A stretch of 64,000 nt of DNA from an uncultured Commensalibacter sp. (GTDB lineage: Bacteria > Pseudomonadota > Alphaproteobacteria > Acetobacterales > Acetobacteraceae), in NCBI GenBank assembly GCA_945266285.1, contig CALYOP010000003.1, positions 220,709-284,708 on the forward strand, written 5' to 3'. How positions within the stretch are numbered: position 1 is the stretch's first letter; the number at the start of each line of letters is the position of its first letter. Position numbers and translations under genes: made by a program. This document shows positions 26,767 through 36,973 of this stretch, piece by piece. The notes under the pieces were generated by a model. That model made no database searches and was not told the DNA's origin. It worked only from the letters and a program-made list of their open reading frames with translations.

Positions 26767-27927
26767 TTAGCTTCTTCCGCGATGTTTTGCCTTTTGAGAA
26801 GTAACAACATTACTACGAATAAAATGAAGCGGCCGTTTCTTTGTATTTCCTTGCGCTGCCAACCGTTTAGAAGTTGATCGACTGGCTACACGTGTGGATA
26901 CTGAAGTAACATTACGATGACTTTTGCTCTTTGTTGAGCTTGCTGCTGCCATCTGAATAGCGGAGGAATGCCCCCGACGACGTGTTTTGTGTCTTGAAGT
27001 CGCTGAAGAACGTGCCAAAATAATCGGTCTGGCAACTGGAGCAATCCCTTTTTGTGAGAACCCATCATCCAGAAGATTGGCCATCAATGCATTCCGTTGA
27101 TTATTACTTGAAGCACCCATGACAACCCCGATCAACCGCACATTGCTATGTACTGCAGAACTTACCAGATTATGGCCTGCTGCAACGGTATAACCCGTCT
27201 TCAAACCATCAGCACCGGCATAGGATTTCAATAAGGGATCATGATTAGGGATAATGCGGCCCCGGAAATTAAAATAAGGAACGGCAAAGAATTGGTAATA
27301 TTCAGGATAATCAACAATCAAATGCCGTGCCAACGTGGCAAAATCTTTGGCCGTGGTCGTTTGATTGGGATTAGGAAGACCCGAAGCATTATAAAACTTG
27401 GTATCGCCCATCCCCAATACCCAAGCTTCCTGCGTCATCATTTGGGCAAAACGTTCTTCGTCGCCACCGCCAATAAATTCACCCAACGCACAAGCAGCAT
27501 CATTGGCCGATTTGGTAACCAATGCCAAAATTGCTTCACGCACGGTCAAAGTATTGCCCGGTCGCAAACCCAATTTGGAAGGTTCCATTATCGACGCATG
27601 TATTGAAATAGGAATGCGTTGTTCCAAAGACATGGCATTCGCACGTAATGCGCGAAACGTCATGTATAACGTCATCATTTTTGTCAAACTGGCGGGATAG
27701 CGTTTCAGATTGGCATCTTTTTGGGAAAGTACATTGCCATCCATATCAACAACGATGGAACTAATTCGTCCTGGATATTGCGCTTTGGCTTGCCCCATAA
27801 TCCCTATAAAAGTCAAACAGGTTAAAAAGAAAGCTGTTCCAAAACGAATTCTGCAATTTTTCAAATCGGGTCCTTTCCAAATAAATAAACGATTGGTCAA
27901 GTTGGTCTCCCGTTTGTCAAGATCCAT
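26767..27927 (-). CDS. Serine-type D-Ala-D-Ala carboxypeptidase (penicillin-binding protein 5/6 family)
   Basis: Periplasmic DD-carboxypeptidase that trims peptidoglycan pentapeptides. 386 residues. Active-site motifs are SLTK (Ser80, Lys83), SAN (Ser140, Asn142) and KTG (243-245). Residues about 28-50 are a signal sequence ending AKAQ. The start is doubtful: the ATG at 27927 has no ribosome site, while a TTG at 27864 has AAAGGA about five bases upstream and gives a normal signal peptide (MKNCRIRFG). The last 90 residues are very basic and Ser/Thr/Arg-rich, without the usual C-terminal amphipathic anchor being obvious. Confidence 0.9.
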   Translation of the reverse strand: MDLDKRETNLTNRLFIWKGPDLKNCRIRFGTAFFLTCLTFIGIMGQAKAQYPGRISSIVVDMDGNVLSQKDANLKRYPASLTKMMTLYMTFRALRANAMSLEQRIPISIHASIMEPSKLGLRPGNTLTVREAILALVTKSANDAACALGEFIGGGDEERFAQMMTQEAWVLGMGDTKFYNASGLPNPNQTTTAKDFATLARHLIVDYPEYYQFFAVPYFNFRGRIIPNHDPLLKSYAGADGLKTGYTVAAGHNLVSSAVHSNVRLIGVVMGASSNNQRNALMANLLDDGFSQKGIAPVARPIILARSSATSRHKTRRRGHSSAIQMAAASSTKSKSHRNVTSVSTRVASRSTSKRLAAQGNTKKRPLHFIRSNVVTSQKAKHRGRS

Positions 27928-28388
27928 TATTTGCTATTAATTTTACATTCGAACACAATTTATTTAAAAAACTTAACTAAATAAATAGGACGAACCGGAT
28001 TCAAATTAAAGTAAAAAAATTAAAGCAATAATCGCATTACTATTTTATGACGAATTGCTTATAACCTTTTTGAAAGTGAAATACAACCCAAAATTCATTT
28101 AAAATACAATGATATAGAAGGAAAAGTTCCTATTTCTTTGCAATTGTGGTAAATTAGCTTAACAACAAGTAAACATTGACTTTTCGTTTGTATTGTATGT
28201 AAAAAATGAAAATCATCATAGATTGATTAACAATTTTCTTTTTTTCTAAGATTTTAGCTTTATTCAAATGATAATGGTTGATTGATAGCTTAAAATAAAT
28301 ATTTCTCTAATAAATCCTGAAAATGCAAAAAATTCTAACCTATTGAAAACATGGCCTTTTTGTCGCAGATTCATCTAAGTATCCATAC
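27928..28388. other. Gene-free AT-rich divergent intergenic region
   Basis: About 460 bases between the divergent DD-carboxypeptidase and clpS genes. It is rich in A and T runs with no open frame of note. Promoters for both genes should be here, but I cannot place them with confidence. Confidence 0.6.
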
Positions 28389-28751
28389 ATGAATATTCAA
28401 TCTCGTATATATGCTTCATCAAAATCCCAGAACATTAATCCCGGACATGATGAACAAATTTTTATAGATTTACTTTTTGAGAATCAGCAAAAAACCAAAA
28501 AACCTTCGCGTTACAAGGTTCTGATGCTGAATGACGATTACACCCCCATGGATTTTGTCGTTCATATTCTTCAGCAACTTTTTGATAAACCTACTGAAGA
28601 AGCCATTAAGATTATGATGAATGTTCATAATAATGGAATCGGTGTTTGTGGAGTTTATACCTATGAAATTGCAGAAACCAAAGTCGCACAAGTAATCAAC
28701 ATCGCCCGACAGCAACAACACCCCTTACAATGTATGCTTGAGCGGGAATAA
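28389..28751 (+). CDS. clpS: ATP-dependent Clp protease adaptor ClpS
   Basis: Adaptor that hands N-degron substrates to ClpA. 120 residues. The folded domain starts at [20 protein letters not shown], with the conserved NDDYTPM substrate pocket, followed by the [20 protein letters not shown] helix-strand segment and a C-terminal MLERE. About 35 flexible N-terminal residues reach into ClpA. clpA follows on the same strand after about 150 bases. Confidence 0.96.
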   Translation: MNIQSRIYASSKSQNINPGHDEQIFIDLLFENQQKTKKPSRYKVLMLNDDYTPMDFVVHILQQLFDKPTEEAIKIMMNVHNNGIGVCGVYTYEIAETKVAQVINIARQQQHPLQCMLERE

Positions 28752-28815
28752 TTCATATCCCACAACAGGATCCCTTGTAATAATAAGCCGACATACAAAT
28801 ATTAAGTAAACTTGA

Positions 28816-28845
28816 TTGTTTGTTATTTGTGTGAAAACCTATTAT
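28816..28845 (+). promoter_or_regulatory. Candidate sigma70 promoter for clpA
   Basis: TTGTTT at 28816-28821 and TATTAT at 28840-28845 are separated by 18 bases, about 55 bases upstream of the clpA start. The match is by eye only. Confidence 0.35.
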
Positions 28846-28902
28846 ACTTGGATAATTGGCATTATTAAAATACGGGAGCCTTACCCGAAGGGGCTATGGA
28901 GC

Positions 28903-31194
28903 ATGTTATCACGTAATCTAGAGTACTCTTTGCGCCGCGCGATAAACTTGGCCGGTAGCCATAATCATGAATACGTTACGCTTGAACATCTTTTGTTGGG
29001 TCTTACCGAAGATCCGGACGCTCTTAATGTATTTCAAGCATGCAATATCAATCTGAAAAGATTGCATAATGATCTCTTACAATTTATCGAAAATGATCTG
29101 ACCATCCTGACAACGACCCTTTCTACGGATCCAAAACCCACCGCTGCATTTCAACGCGTTATCCAACGGGCCACCATACAAGTACAGTCTAGTGGAAATG
29201 ATGAAGTTAACGGTGCCAATATATTGGTTTCCCTATTTTCGGAACGTGAAAGCCACGCTGTCTATTTCCTTCAATTACAGGATATGACCCGTCTGGACGC
29301 CTTGAATTTTATTGCTCATGGTATTGCCAAATCATGCGAACGTCCAATTCACAACGCATCCGATAATATGGAAAATTCATCTTCTTTTAACGAAGCAAAG
29401 GAAGAAAAAGAAAATACCTTGGATCTTTATTGCGTAAATCTTAATGAAAAAGCGAAAAAAGGGCGTATTGATCCATTAATTGGTCGTGAAAATGAAATTG
29501 AACGCACCGTTCAAATTCTATGTCGTCGGACAAAAAACAACCCTTTATATGTTGGAGATCCCGGTGTTGGGAAAACCGCAATTGCTGAAGGGCTTGCCAA
29601 ACGCATTGTCGAAAAACAAATTCCATCCATATTACGCAACCGGACGGTTTATGCGCTGGATATGGGAAATTTGCTTGCCGGCACACGTTACCGTGGCGAT
29701 TTTGAAGAACGGCTAAAAGCCGTAATCAACGCTTTGCAGGAACATCGCGGCGCTATTTTGTTTATTGATGAAATCCACACCATTATCGGTGCTGGATCAA
29801 CATCTAATGGTGCAATGGACGCATCAAACCTTTTAAAACCCGCATTAGCGGAAGGTTCGCTTCATTGTATTGGATCAACAACCTATAAAGAATACCGGCA
29901 ATATTTTGAAAAGGATCATGCTTTGATCCGTCGTTTTCAGAAAATTGACGTTTCTGAACCATCGATCGAAGATACCGTCAAGATTTTGCAAGGTCTTAAA
30001 GTCCATTATGAAAAGCATCATCATGTTCGCTATACAGATGAAGCAATCAGAGGTGCTGTTGAATTATCGGTAAAATATATCAATGATCGCAAATTGCCTG
30101 ACAAGGCTATTGATATTATCGATGAAGTCGGTGCATCGCGCATTTTGCTTCCAGAAAAACGCAGACGCAAAACAATTGGTCTACAAGATATTGAAAAAAC
30201 TATTGCCAAGATCGCACGTATTCCGCCGAAATCAGTTTCTTCAGATGACAAAATCGTCTTGAAAAATCTTGAAGAAGGATTGAAAGGCCGTGTCTATGGC
30301 CAGGAACAGGCCATAGAAGCACTTAGCACAGCCATTAAAATGTCTCGTGCCGGTTTACGAGAAGTCGAAAAACCAATTGGCAATTATCTTTTTTCTGGTC
30401 CAACGGGTGTTGGCAAAACCGAAGTTGCGCGGCAATTAGCGGCAATCTTAGGGATTGAACTCATCCGCTTTGACATGTCCGAATATATGGAACGGCATTC
30501 TATATCGCGATTAATTGGAACCCCACCAGGTTATGTTGGATTTGAACAAGGGGGTCTTTTGACCGATGCCGTTGATCAACATCCGCATGCGGTATTATTG
30601 CTGGATGAAATTGAGAAAGCTCATCCTGATCTCTATAATATTTTGTTGCAAGTCATGGATCATGGCAAGCTTACGGATCATAATGGAAAAGAAATAAATT
30701 TCCGGAATATTATTCTGATCATGACAACCAATGCGGGTGCTGCGGAAATGAACCAGGAAGTAATTGGTTTTGCCCGCACACAACGTGAAGGTGAAGACGA
30801 AGAAGCAATTAAGGAAAAATTTACGCCTGAATTTCGTAATCGTCTGGATGCGATTATTCCTTTCTCACCCTTATCACCTGAAGTTATTTCTCGTGTCGTT
30901 GACAAATTTATCCTTCAGATGGAAGATCAGTTAGCAGATCGGAATGTAACGATTAAGCTTACTTCTGCTGCTAAGGAATGGCTAATTGATCGTGGTTATG
31001 ATCCTTTATATGGTGCACGTCCTCTGTCACGTATCATTCAGGAACATATCAAAAAACCGCTGGCTGATGAAATTTTGTTTGGAAACCTGATAAAAGGCGG
31101 AACGGTTAGTATCGCTGTTAAAAACAACGAATTAAATTTCAAATATACGCCCTCGGTAGAATCAAAATCAAAAAAGAATAAAGAACTTGTTTAA
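28903..31194 (+). CDS. clpA: ATP-dependent Clp protease ATP-binding subunit ClpA
   Basis: AAA+ unfoldase that feeds ClpP. About 763 residues from the ATG at 28903 ([13 protein letters not shown]), the usual ClpA N-terminus, with AAGGGG nine bases upstream; an open extension upstream looks non-coding. The Clp N-domain spans about 1-145. The first AAA+ module has [15 protein letters not shown] and [13 protein letters not shown]; the second has [15 protein letters not shown] and [12 protein letters not shown] typical ClpA C-terminal D2-small domain ends the protein. It pairs with clpS upstream. Confidence 0.97.
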   Translation: MLSRNLEYSLRRAINLAGSHNHEYVTLEHLLLGLTEDPDALNVFQACNINLKRLHNDLLQFIENDLTILTTTLSTDPKPTAAFQRVIQRATIQVQSSGNDEVNGANILVSLFSERESHAVYFLQLQDMTRLDALNFIAHGIAKSCERPIHNASDNMENSSSFNEAKEEKENTLDLYCVNLNEKAKKGRIDPLIGRENEIERTVQILCRRTKNNPLYVGDPGVGKTAIAEGLAKRIVEKQIPSILRNRTVYALDMGNLLAGTRYRGDFEERLKAVINALQEHRGAILFIDEIHTIIGAGSTSNGAMDASNLLKPALAEGSLHCIGSTTYKEYRQYFEKDHALIRRFQKIDVSEPSIEDTVKILQGLKVHYEKHHHVRYTDEAIRGAVELSVKYINDRKLPDKAIDIIDEVGASRILLPEKRRRKTIGLQDIEKTIAKIARIPPKSVSSDDKIVLKNLEEGLKGRVYGQEQAIEALSTAIKMSRAGLREVEKPIGNYLFSGPTGVGKTEVARQLAAILGIELIRFDMSEYMERHSISRLIGTPPGYVGFEQGGLLTDAVDQHPHAVLLLDEIEKAHPDLYNILLQVMDHGKLTDHNGKEINFRNIILIMTTNAGAAEMNQEVIGFARTQREGEDEEAIKEKFTPEFRNRLDAIIPFSPLSPEVISRVVDKFILQMEDQLADRNVTIKLTSAAKEWLIDRGYDPLYGARPLSRIIQEHIKKPLADEILFGNLIKGGTVSIAVKNNELNFKYTPSVESKSKKNKELV

Positions 31195-31246
31195 TCTTGA
31201 TATGGCCATCATCCGGCAGAAAAAGATTTACGATTCTTGAAATTAC

Positions 31247-31284
31247 AATGAAGTGGTTCAAATGATTTGGGTCACTTCATTTTA
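31247..31284 (+). terminator. Terminator-like hairpin after clpA
   Basis: AATGAAGTG pairs with CACTTCATT, followed by TTTATAT. It lies about 50 bases past the clpA stop and before the next plus-strand gene. Confidence 0.55.
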
Positions 31285-31321
31285 TATGTCAAAATCGCTA
31301 AAAATCTCCGTTTGAAAAATC

Positions 31322-32779
31322 ATGTTTAAATTAACTGCTATTATAACAAGCATCTTTATCTTATTTCATTCTGTCCCTTGTGCAAAAGCCGCAAACGCGT
31401 TCGATAAAAGCTATAAAATTATCATTGATGCGGGTTATCCTGCTTATGCACCGATGGCTTATGATCGTATTGACTTTCTTGATAAGAATGGAAATAGCGA
31501 ATTTCCGATCAGTGCTTCCATGGGGAGTGCGAATGCCTGGGCACAAGGCAGTCAGGTAAGTGGTTTTAACGAAGTTCCGCTTCCTAGAAAAATCATTGTG
31601 CGTTGGTTTTCGGTTCTAGAAAATCAGTTCTGGGAAGGAGAATATCCATTCCCATCCCAAGATTTCACCAAATATGGTGGCTATATCACGGTTAACCCTT
31701 TTGTTTATAAACGCGACACGTTTGCCTGGCAGCAAGAATTTACAGAAACGACGTCTTGGACGGTTAACGTAATACCTGGCGGCATGGTTGTCATTTGGGT
31801 TACCGGTGGCAATAGCAATGAAAAATATGTATTGGAGAAATTTCAAGCAAAACGGATTTCATATGATTGGGATAAATTTATCCATCACCTTTATGGCCCT
31901 ATTCAAAATTTTACCTATCCCAACCGTCAAGCTTTTATAGCCAAATATAAAACAGAAGCAGAAAAGACCCTAAAGCAGAGACTTCCTCAAATCCCAACAA
32001 ATCGAGACCATTTTGAGCGTTATTTTGATAGCTATCAATGGCAATTAAAATTGAACAACCTTTATGAATTAAAGGATTTTGAGGTGCGGACGATAAACGG
32101 TGAACGCTATATTATCCGCTCTGACATGGATCAAACAAAGCTGAAATCACGTGCCATACCTTATCTTCTTGATATGTTGCTTGTCGAGAAAAAGACCGGA
32201 AAGCTCAAACGTTATTGTATTGAGATCGGACAGTTTATGGAAAAAGGATACAAACCAGAAAACTGGGAAGAAGCCATTGCGGCTTTCCGAAAATTGGGAA
32301 AAGAGCGTATCATTAATATCGAGGTCACTATAAATCCAGAGAAAAGAACGCTCGAGCTATTTCTTGATAACAAAGAAAAACGAATAGAACTAAAGCAGAT
32401 TTCCGCTCAGATAACGGATCTTTATAGCGATGCTTTGGTTATCTGTCTTCAGGATGATCCATCCAAACAAATGGATAAAAAAGATTTTTCGACCAATCCC
32501 GATGACAGTACCATGTTTACGTTAAAGAACGATGATAATCCGCTTTCGAATTTTCCCTATCGCATTTTACGTGAAGACGGTTTCTATTATTATGGTCGAA
32601 CCGAACCCAATGGTGATACCGTGCGCATTCGAAACCTTATCAATGGCAAAAGGCTTAAAGTAAATCTTTATGAAGATCTACGGGAGGGATGCTTAACAAA
32701 AGAAGAATTCCCAAAAGATTATGATACTTACCATCCCTATAAGCGATCACAAAAACAATTCCCGTATCTTGCTAACTGA
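31322..32779 (+). CDS. Secreted protein with a DUF2931-like N-terminal half; function unknown
   Basis: 485 residues with a signal peptide (about 1-23, cut near AKAANA). The N-terminal half has LPRKIIVRWFSVLENQFWEGEY, split here as LPRKIIVRWFS then VLENQFWEGEY, a pattern that resembles DUF2931 proteins, often secreted and of unknown role. The C-terminal 100 residues contain NFPYRILREDGFYYYGRT followed by NGDTVRIRN, similar to the small beta domain seen in type VI secretion-associated proteins (PYRI...DG...G.TD..G.T.RI). That similarity is from memory and not tested. It is single, between clpA and a convergent DUF3465-like gene. No secretion-system gene is in the window. Confidence 0.65.
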   Translation: MFKLTAIITSIFILFHSVPCAKAANAFDKSYKIIIDAGYPAYAPMAYDRIDFLDKNGNSEFPISASMGSANAWAQGSQVSGFNEVPLPRKIIVRWFSVLENQFWEGEYPFPSQDFTKYGGYITVNPFVYKRDTFAWQQEFTETTSWTVNVIPGGMVVIWVTGGNSNEKYVLEKFQAKRISYDWDKFIHHLYGPIQNFTYPNRQAFIAKYKTEAEKTLKQRLPQIPTNRDHFERYFDSYQWQLKLNNLYELKDFEVRTINGERYIIRSDMDQTKLKSRAIPYLLDMLLVEKKTGKLKRYCIEIGQFMEKGYKPENWEEAIAAFRKLGKERIINIEVTINPEKRTLELFLDNKEKRIELKQISAQITDLYSDALVICLQDDPSKQMDKKDFSTNPDDSTMFTLKNDDNPLSNFPYRILREDGFYYYGRTEPNGDTVRIRNLINGKRLKVNLYEDLREGCLTKEEFPKDYDTYHPYKRSQKQFPYLAN

Positions 32780-32792
32780 TCTTAAATCCATC

Positions 32793-32836
32793 AAATCAAT
32801 GAAAAGCCGCTTTGCGAAAAGCTTTTCACTGATTTG
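32793..32836. terminator. Hairpin between convergent genes
   Basis: AAATCA-TGAAAAGC pairs with GCTTTTCA-TGATTT around the CGCTTTGCG region. It lies between the ends of two convergent genes and could end both transcripts. Confidence 0.5.
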
Positions 32837-32849
32837 ATTATTTCATAAA

Positions 32850-33332
32850 TTATTCGTATTTATTTCCATTGACCATTACATAGCCTGAAAAAGGCCATTT
32901 GCGGCTTATGTTTTTATGCGTCCAATCAATCCCTTGTCGTCTTGGATTATCATAATAATAGCGGCCCGCTACTTCTACATAATCACCTGTTTGCAACCAT
33001 GGCCATAATGGATCATTCACCATTGCATCCAAATTACTTACGATACGGATGGACACCCCTTCCCCAACATAAACATAGAAATAACCATGCGCTCCACTAC
33101 GGGTATGTCTGGATTTTTTGGAAAGGGCCAGAACCTTGCCACAAATATGCACCGGGACGTAAGCTTTGGGTAAATAAGCATTATTTTCATAGGTTCTTTG
33201 AACGGCAAGAAACCCTTTATTGTCACAACTGGCTGGCATTTCCGCAGCACGAGATTGCGCGGAAATCGCCATAACAAAAAGAAAAGCAAAACCTAAGCGA
33301 GTTAAAAATCGGGTATAAATTGAGTCAATCAT
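32850..33332 (-). CDS. Secreted DUF3465-like OB-fold protein
   Basis: 160 residues with a signal peptide (about 1-30, ending SRAAE). The mature part resembles DUF3465: a small beta-barrel with GKVLALSKKSR, a GYFYVYVGEGVSIRIVSNL segment, GDYVEVAGRYYYDNP, and a closing DWTHKN motif typical of that family (HWTH in many members). No enzymatic residues are evident. The start is 6 bp after the ppk2 stop, so both are in one operon, though a functional link is not clear. Confidence 0.72.
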   Translation of the reverse strand: MIDSIYTRFLTRLGFAFLFVMAISAQSRAAEMPASCDNKGFLAVQRTYENNAYLPKAYVPVHICGKVLALSKKSRHTRSGAHGYFYVYVGEGVSIRIVSNLDAMVNDPLWPWLQTGDYVEVAGRYYYDNPRRQGIDWTHKNISRKWPFSGYVMVNGNKYE

Positions 33333-33338
33333 AAAAAC

Positions 33339-34250
33339 CTATTTAGAAGTATCTTCGCCCAATTCCGCTTTTAATTGTTCGATCGAATCTGTGATTTCTG
33401 GTTTGGGTTTTGGCACCGTCAAATTTAAATTTTCTAACGCATTAATCAAACATTCAATGACGACCAGATGCGCATACCATTTATTATTGGCTGGCACGAT
33501 AATCCATGGTGCATGAGGAAAAGAAGTCTGCGCAATCGCTGTTTGATAAGCGGCTTGGTACTGTTCCCAGAATTGCCGTTCCTTAGGATCATTTGGCGAG
33601 AATTTCCATTGTTTTTCTTTATTATCCAGCCGTGCCAAAAGACGAATACGTTGTTCTTCTTTGGATATGTTTAAAAAGAATTTAACAATAGCGATCCCTT
33701 GATGATGGATATATTTTTCAAAATTGACAATATCTTCGTAACGATGCTGCCAAAAATCGACATCATTCAATGCCCATTGCGGTAATTTCTGATTATTAAG
33801 AATGGAAGAATGTACTTTGGTTACCAATACTTCTTCGTAATGGCTGCGATTAAAAATACCGATATGTCCTCTTGCAGGGACGGCAACATGGATCCGCCAT
33901 AAATAATCATGTTCTAACTCAACCGGGCCAGGCTGCCGAAATGATGCCACGTGAATTCCTTGGGGGTTCAGACCAGATGTCACATGTTTGATCGTTCCAT
34001 CTTTCCCCGCTGTATCTAGCCCCTGCAGCACAACCATCAAACCGCATTTCCCATTGGCATAAAGCAGTTCTTGCAAATTGTTAAGGGTCTGAATACGTTT
34101 TTCAAGCAACTTCTTCCCTTGTTTTTTATCAAGGGATAAACCACCAATATCCGCAGGATCATAATCGGCTAAGGAAAAATGTTTACCATTTTCAACGCGA
34201 TATTTTTTTCTGAGGATATTCTTAATTGTTTTAAAATCTGAAGCTGCCAT
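33339..34250 (-). CDS. ppk2: Polyphosphate kinase 2 family protein
   Basis: Transfers phosphate between polyphosphate and nucleotides. About 303 residues from the ATG at 34250 (MAASDFKTIK); a GTG 18 bases upstream is the alternative start. Walker A is QGLDTAGKDGTIKHV, and FRQPGPVELEHDYLWRIH with the lid region and NRSHYEEVLVTKVH follow, all standard for class I-like single-domain PPK2. The class (ADP- or AMP-phosphorylating) cannot be set by eye. A DUF3465-like gene follows after 6 bp. Confidence 0.93.
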   Translation of the reverse strand: MAASDFKTIKNILRKKYRVENGKHFSLADYDPADIGGLSLDKKQGKKLLEKRIQTLNNLQELLYANGKCGLMVVLQGLDTAGKDGTIKHVTSGLNPQGIHVASFRQPGPVELEHDYLWRIHVAVPARGHIGIFNRSHYEEVLVTKVHSSILNNQKLPQWALNDVDFWQHRYEDIVNFEKYIHHQGIAIVKFFLNISKEEQRIRLLARLDNKEKQWKFSPNDPKERQFWEQYQAAYQTAIAQTSFPHAPWIIVPANNKWYAHLVVIECLINALENLNLTVPKPKPEITDSIEQLKAELGEDTSK

Positions 34251-34291
34251 TGTAATATTTCCAATCACCTATTTTTTTTAACAAATTAATT

Positions 34292-35065
34292 TCAATCTTG
34301 ATGTTTTGTATTCCGTGAAACCGCAAGCCCTCCCGATGCCTGACATACGGGCATCATTTCAATCCGGTTGATATTCACATGTGCAGGCAAACCAAGCACC
34401 CAGCTTACGGTTTCGGCAATATCTTCCGCGGTCAAAGGTTGCGTTCCTTCATAAACAGCTTTGGCTTTTGCCTTATCGCGCGTACGGATTTCACTAAATT
34501 CAGTACCTCCACATAAACCCGGCTCAATATTGGTCACTCGAATAGGGGTTCCCAATAAATCCGTTTTTAAATTGAGCATAAATTGTTTTACAAACGCTTT
34601 GGTCGCTCCGTAAACATTTCCCCCTTTATAGGGGTAAGTTCCGGCAGTACTACCCAATGAAATCACATGCCCACAACCCCGTTCAATCATCCCACCAATC
34701 AGGGTTTGCGTTAATTCTATCATTCCAACCACATTGGTTCGAACCATTTGTTCCCAATCTTCAAGCGAAATCTCTGGTATCGGTGCCGTTCCCAATGCAA
34801 GGCCAGCATTGTTAATGAGTATGTCAATTGCCTGCCAGTTTGGTGGTAAATTTTTCGGAAGTTCCCGAATAGCAGCCATATCCGTAACATCCAGCGAATA
34901 AGGAAACAGATTTTCACCCAGTTGTTTTGCCAAAGCGTCTAAACGCTCTTTTCTTCTGGCTGCGGCAATAACCCGATAGCCTTCTTTCACGAGACGGCAG
35001 GCAATCGCCTGACCGAAACCGGATGAGGCCCCTGTAACCAATGCAATGCTATTTCTGCCACCCAT
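34292..35065 (-). CDS. SDR-family NADP-dependent oxidoreductase (YdfG-like)
   Basis: Short-chain dehydrogenase of 257 residues resembling the 3-hydroxy acid (L-allo-threonine) dehydrogenase YdfG. It has TGASSGFGQAIA for the cofactor, ARRKERLDAL with the NADP-binding Arg, LINNAGLALG, GSTAGTYPYKGGNVYGATK with the catalytic Ser, Tyr and Lys, and NIEPGLCGGTEFSEIR, a YdfG-type segment. AGGA lies before the ATG. It is upstream of ppk2 on the same strand by about 40 bp. Confidence 0.85.
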   Translation of the reverse strand: MGGRNSIALVTGASSGFGQAIACRLVKEGYRVIAAARRKERLDALAKQLGENLFPYSLDVTDMAAIRELPKNLPPNWQAIDILINNAGLALGTAPIPEISLEDWEQMVRTNVVGMIELTQTLIGGMIERGCGHVISLGSTAGTYPYKGGNVYGATKAFVKQFMLNLKTDLLGTPIRVTNIEPGLCGGTEFSEIRTRDKAKAKAVYEGTQPLTAEDIAETVSWVLGLPAHVNINRIEMMPVCQASGGLAVSRNTKHQD

Positions 35066-35227
35066 CTTTTCGTTCCTTTTTTTATAATTCTACACTAATT
35101 TATTCCGTAATGATTTATAAAAATCATTTTTACACAATCAATTTTGCTTTGAGTCTTTAAAAACTATACAGTTCCTTTTAAGATAAGATTAAACTAAACC
35201 TTATAGAGACTGGGTTAAAATACCGTA

Positions 35228-35818
35228 ATGTCATTTCAGATTTCTGATCTCAAAACTGGATTTGCTGGACATCTTCTAATTGCCAGCCCTTCCTTGATCG
35301 GTTCACCTTTTTCACAGACCGTGGTCTTTTTATGTGTCCATTCTGCGGAAGAAGGTGCGATGGGGATTGTAATTAACCGTAAACTTGATAGTCCATCATC
35401 GGATAATCTTCTTAAACAACTTGGGATTTCTCCTATTCCTTCACATCGGAATTTTTCAGTCTGTGAAGGTGGCCCTGTTGAAAGTAGTCATGGTTTAGTC
35501 TTGCATTCTACGGATTGGCATGAAAATAGTTGTATCCCCGTAAATGATGACGTAATGCTCAGCGCCAGTTTGGATATTTTACGAGAACTTTCTGAAGGGG
35601 GTGGCCCGGAAAAAGCTATTCTTGCCTTGGGCCATGCCAATTGGGCACCTAATCAGCTTGAGGAAGAGCTTAAAAATAATTTATGGCTCTTTTCCCCAAA
35701 CACAGAATTTAATGAAGAAATTATTTATGGAACGGATTATACTCAAAAATGGCGTAAAGCTTTAAAAGCCATTCATATTGATCCAAGCCGTTTTTCCTAT
35801 CAATCGGGTCATGTCTAA
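35228..35818 (+). CDS. YqgE/AlgH family protein (UPF0301)
   Basis: 196 residues. Family marks are GHLLIASPSLIGSPFSQTVV at the N-terminus, EGAMGIVINRKL, CEGGPVESSHGLVLHS, and the C-terminal ALGHANWAPNQLEEEL. The molecular role is not established; AlgH was named from alginate regulation in Pseudomonas. It is single, divergent from the SDR gene and convergent with pyrD, with a strong hairpin after it. Confidence 0.93.
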   Translation: MSFQISDLKTGFAGHLLIASPSLIGSPFSQTVVFLCVHSAEEGAMGIVINRKLDSPSSDNLLKQLGISPIPSHRNFSVCEGGPVESSHGLVLHSTDWHENSCIPVNDDVMLSASLDILRELSEGGGPEKAILALGHANWAPNQLEEELKNNLWLFSPNTEFNEEIIYGTDYTQKWRKALKAIHIDPSRFSYQSGHV

Positions 35819-35867
35819 AATTACTTTTAGCAGATCAGGAAAGATTTTAATTTAACTATTTCAATTT

Positions 35868-35896
35868 CCCGCAAATTACGATTTGCGGGATTTTTG
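35868..35896 (+). terminator. Rho-independent terminator after yqgE
   Basis: A 9-bp stem CCCGCAAAT/ATTTGCGGG with a TACG loop is followed by ATTTTTG. It lies between convergent yqgE and pyrD and may serve both. Confidence 0.8.
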
Positions 35897-35899
35897 ATT

Positions 35900-36973
35900 T
35901 TATAGGGCTTGCCCTTTGATTTCAGCGATATTTTTAATTCCGTCACGCTGCAAGATCGTCAATAATTCTTTTTTAAGACGACGGATAATTGGCGGTCCTT
36001 CATAAGCAAAAGCTGAATAAAGTTGAGTATAATCTGCACCATGCATGATTTTTTCAACAATATCAGCCCCGCTTTCAATTCCTCCACAACCAATTAATGT
36101 TAAACGACCTTTGGCAAGTCGGGCAACCTGTGCCAACATTTCTGTACTTTTTTTACGCAAAGGCCGGCCTGATAACCCACCGGTCTCATCTCTTAGCGGG
36201 CTTCTTAACGTTGTGGGTCTGGTAATGGTTGTGTTGGTCATAATTAACCCTTGAACCTTACCTTCAATTACCGTTTCAACAATTGATTCAACTTCTGCTT
36301 CTGCCGGTTCAAGGTCAGGGGCTAATTTAACGACTAATGGAGGTCTTTTGGGTTGCAATTCATTAATAGCTGCCAAAATCTGTTTTAAGCGTGCAGGACT
36401 TTGTAAATCCCGTAACCCCGGCGTGTTGGGCGAAGAAAGATTCATAACAATATAATCCGCATAATGACAAACACGGCCAATTTGTTGCGGATAATCTTTT
36501 TCAGGATCGGCACCTACTTTGTTAATACCGATATTTACAGCCAAAGGTACCTTAGGAAAATGATTGGAAAGATCATAACGATGATTACGTGCCAGACGGA
36601 CGACCATACGATCAATACCATCATTGTTAAATCCCATCCGATTGATAATGGCACCATCAGCCATCAGTCGAAAAAGTCTTGGTTTGGGATTTCCTGATTG
36701 TGGCCGTGGCGTTACAGTACCAACTTCGACATGCCCAAATCCCAAACGAACCAAAGGTCGAATCACCTCTGCATTTTTATCAAATCCTGCAGCAATACCA
36801 ATGGGATTGGGAAAACGAAGTCCCATTGCTTCGACATGTAAACAAGGATCTTCTGACCATGGCCTAACACCGCCACATACGCCGAGCATCAAGCTCACTA
36901 ATCCTAATTTATGCGCGGTCTCCGCATCCAGCTTACGTAAAAGTGGCATCATATAGGGATAAAAACTGGCCAT
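35900..36973 (-). CDS. pyrD: Dihydroorotate dehydrogenase (quinone), class 2
   Basis: Membrane-associated flavoenzyme of pyrimidine synthesis that passes electrons to quinone. About 357 residues from the ATG at 36973 (MASFYPYMMPLLRKLDAE), chosen for AAGGAA nine bases upstream and the family's N-terminal amphipathic helix; a longer start at 37021 has no ribosome site. Signatures are NPIGIAAGFDKNAEVI, VGTVTPRPQSGNPKPRLFRL, NRMGFNNDG, NLSSPNTPGLRDLQ with the catalytic Ser, VKLAPDLEPAE, and IGCGGIESGAD. Class 2 is clear from the N-terminal extension. Confidence 0.96.
   Translation of the reverse strand: MASFYPYMMPLLRKLDAETAHKLGLVSLMLGVCGGVRPWSEDPCLHVEAMGLRFPNPIGIAAGFDKNAEVIRPLVRLGFGHVEVGTVTPRPQSGNPKPRLFRLMADGAIINRMGFNNDGIDRMVVRLARNHRYDLSNHFPKVPLAVNIGINKVGADPEKDYPQQIGRVCHYADYIVMNLSSPNTPGLRDLQSPARLKQILAAINELQPKRPPLVVKLAPDLEPAEAEVESIVETVIEGKVQGLIMTNTTITRPTTLRSPLRDETGGLSGRPLRKKSTEMLAQVARLAKGRLTLIGCGGIESGADIVEKIMHGADYTQLYSAFAYEGPPIIRRLKKELLTILQRDGIKNIAEIKGQAL

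Noticed and set aside
28816..28902. Open 29-codon extension in front of ClpA
   Set aside because: The sequence does not look like a ClpA N-terminus, overlaps a promoter-like segment, and the ATG at 28903 has a good ribosome site and the usual [10 protein letters not shown] start.
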